From Methanomassiliicoccales archaeon (GTDB lineage Archaea > Thermoplasmatota > Thermoplasmata > Sysuiplasmatales > Sysuiplasmataceae), in contig DAHXLZ010000331.1 in NCBI GenBank assembly GCA_027365715.1, forward strand, positions 1 to 12,209: a DNA stretch of 12,209 nt. The letters are read 5' to 3'. The notes under the pieces are model-generated. The model was not told the DNA's origin. It searched no databases and saw only the letters and a list, made by a program, of their open reading frames with translations. The position numbers and the translations under genes are program-made. Positions 11,961-12,209 of the stretch are shown piece by piece; position 1 is the stretch's first letter, and each line of letters begins with the position of its first letter.

Positions 11961-12209
11961 ATGTCCAATATCTCACCCTCCATTCTTTCCAGCGACTTCG
12001 GAAATCTGCGTTCAGAAGTAAGAATGATTGACAAATCAGGCGCCAGCAGCGTGCACATTGATGTAATGGACGGACACTTTGTGCCAAATCTCACTTTCGG
12101 GCCAGCACTGATCAAATCCATCAGAGATGTCACAAAGCTTCGTTTTGACACGCATCTTATGATTGAGAGACCGGATTTATTCATACAGCCATTTTCGGAC
12201 GCTGGTTCA
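11961..12209 (+). CDS. rpe: Ribulose-phosphate 3-epimerase, N-terminal part (partial)
   Basis: The first 83 codons of a gene that runs off the right edge. The protein begins MSNISPSILSSDFGNL, then SVHIDVMDGHFVPNLTFGP (residues 31-49) and DTHLMIERPD (64-73). These are the hallmark segments of ribulose-phosphate 3-epimerase, a TIM barrel in which His33 and Asp35 (HIDVMDG) and His66 (THLM) line the metal site. The enzyme interconverts ribulose 5-phosphate and xylulose 5-phosphate in the non-oxidative pentose phosphate pathway, in the cytoplasm. The start is ATG at 11961, with GGAG about 9 bases upstream and a TATA element at 11914-11921. It is transcribed away from the small zinc-protein gene. 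Allulose-6-phosphate epimerase is a close relative, but the N-terminal motifs fit Rpe well. Confidence 0.93.
   Translation, partial: MSNISPSILSSDFGNLRSEVRMIDKSGASSVHIDVMDGHFVPNLTFGPALIKSIRDVTKLRFDTHLMIERPDLFIQPFSDAGS

Noticed and set aside
1..12209. CRISPR arrays, insertion sequences, attachment sites or rRNA genes.
   Set aside because: No regularly spaced repeats, transposase or integrase motifs, or conserved rRNA segments were seen on either strand.

Overview
The window looks like a chromosome segment of a euryarchaeon, most likely of the class Thermoplasmata. The evidence is the set of archaeal gene families: an archaeal-type phosphoglycerate mutase, the archaeal S-adenosylmethionine synthetase, a COG1325-type exosome-associated RNA-binding protein, a DUF4443-like winged-helix regulator and an FtsZ-type GTPase whose GTP-binding motif reads like archaeal FtsZ. 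TATA-box promoters sit about 25 nt before predicted transcript starts, and several transcripts appear to have very short leaders or none. Base composition is moderate. About half of the start codons are GTG or TTG. The lineage call is an inference from families, not from a marker-gene comparison.

Left part (1-4206). A + strand leucine operon, leuC (3' end only), leuD and leuB, runs with a 4-base overlap and then a 17-base gap. It converges on a - strand pair, a small DUF6015-like gene followed by apgM, and the two transcription units share a CTAG that carries both stop codons. A 320-base spacer follows, then a COG1325 gene whose stop codon lies inside a tRNA-Leu(UAG) gene on the same strand.

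Middle part (4354-6400). All genes are on the - strand. A PaiB-like flavin/heme-binding-fold protein is followed upstream by a two-gene unit: a protein with two tandem ribbon-helix-helix (RHH) domains, then a short, sequence-divergent FtsZ-like GTPase that lacks most of the C-terminal FtsZ domain. The unit has a strong TATA box and ends in a hairpin plus T-rich tract. It resembles the haloarchaeal arrangement of an RHH regulator (CdrS) with ftsZ2, and is the most interesting part of the window.

Right part (6589-12209). On the - strand lie S-adenosylmethionine synthetase (mat), an overlapping winged-helix regulator gene, and a 689-residue secreted, membrane-anchored beta-propeller/PKD surface protein. 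A perfect 7+7 base dyad overlaps the mat promoter. Next come a small probable zinc-binding protein and RNase Z, also on the - strand. The window ends in the 5' part of a + strand ribulose-phosphate 3-epimerase gene.

Functionally the window mixes core metabolism (leucine synthesis, glycolysis/gluconeogenesis, pentose phosphates, SAM), RNA maturation (tRNA-Leu, RNase Z, exosome-linked protein), one likely cell-division or cytoskeletal unit and one cell-surface protein. No mobile elements, CRISPR arrays or rRNA genes were seen.
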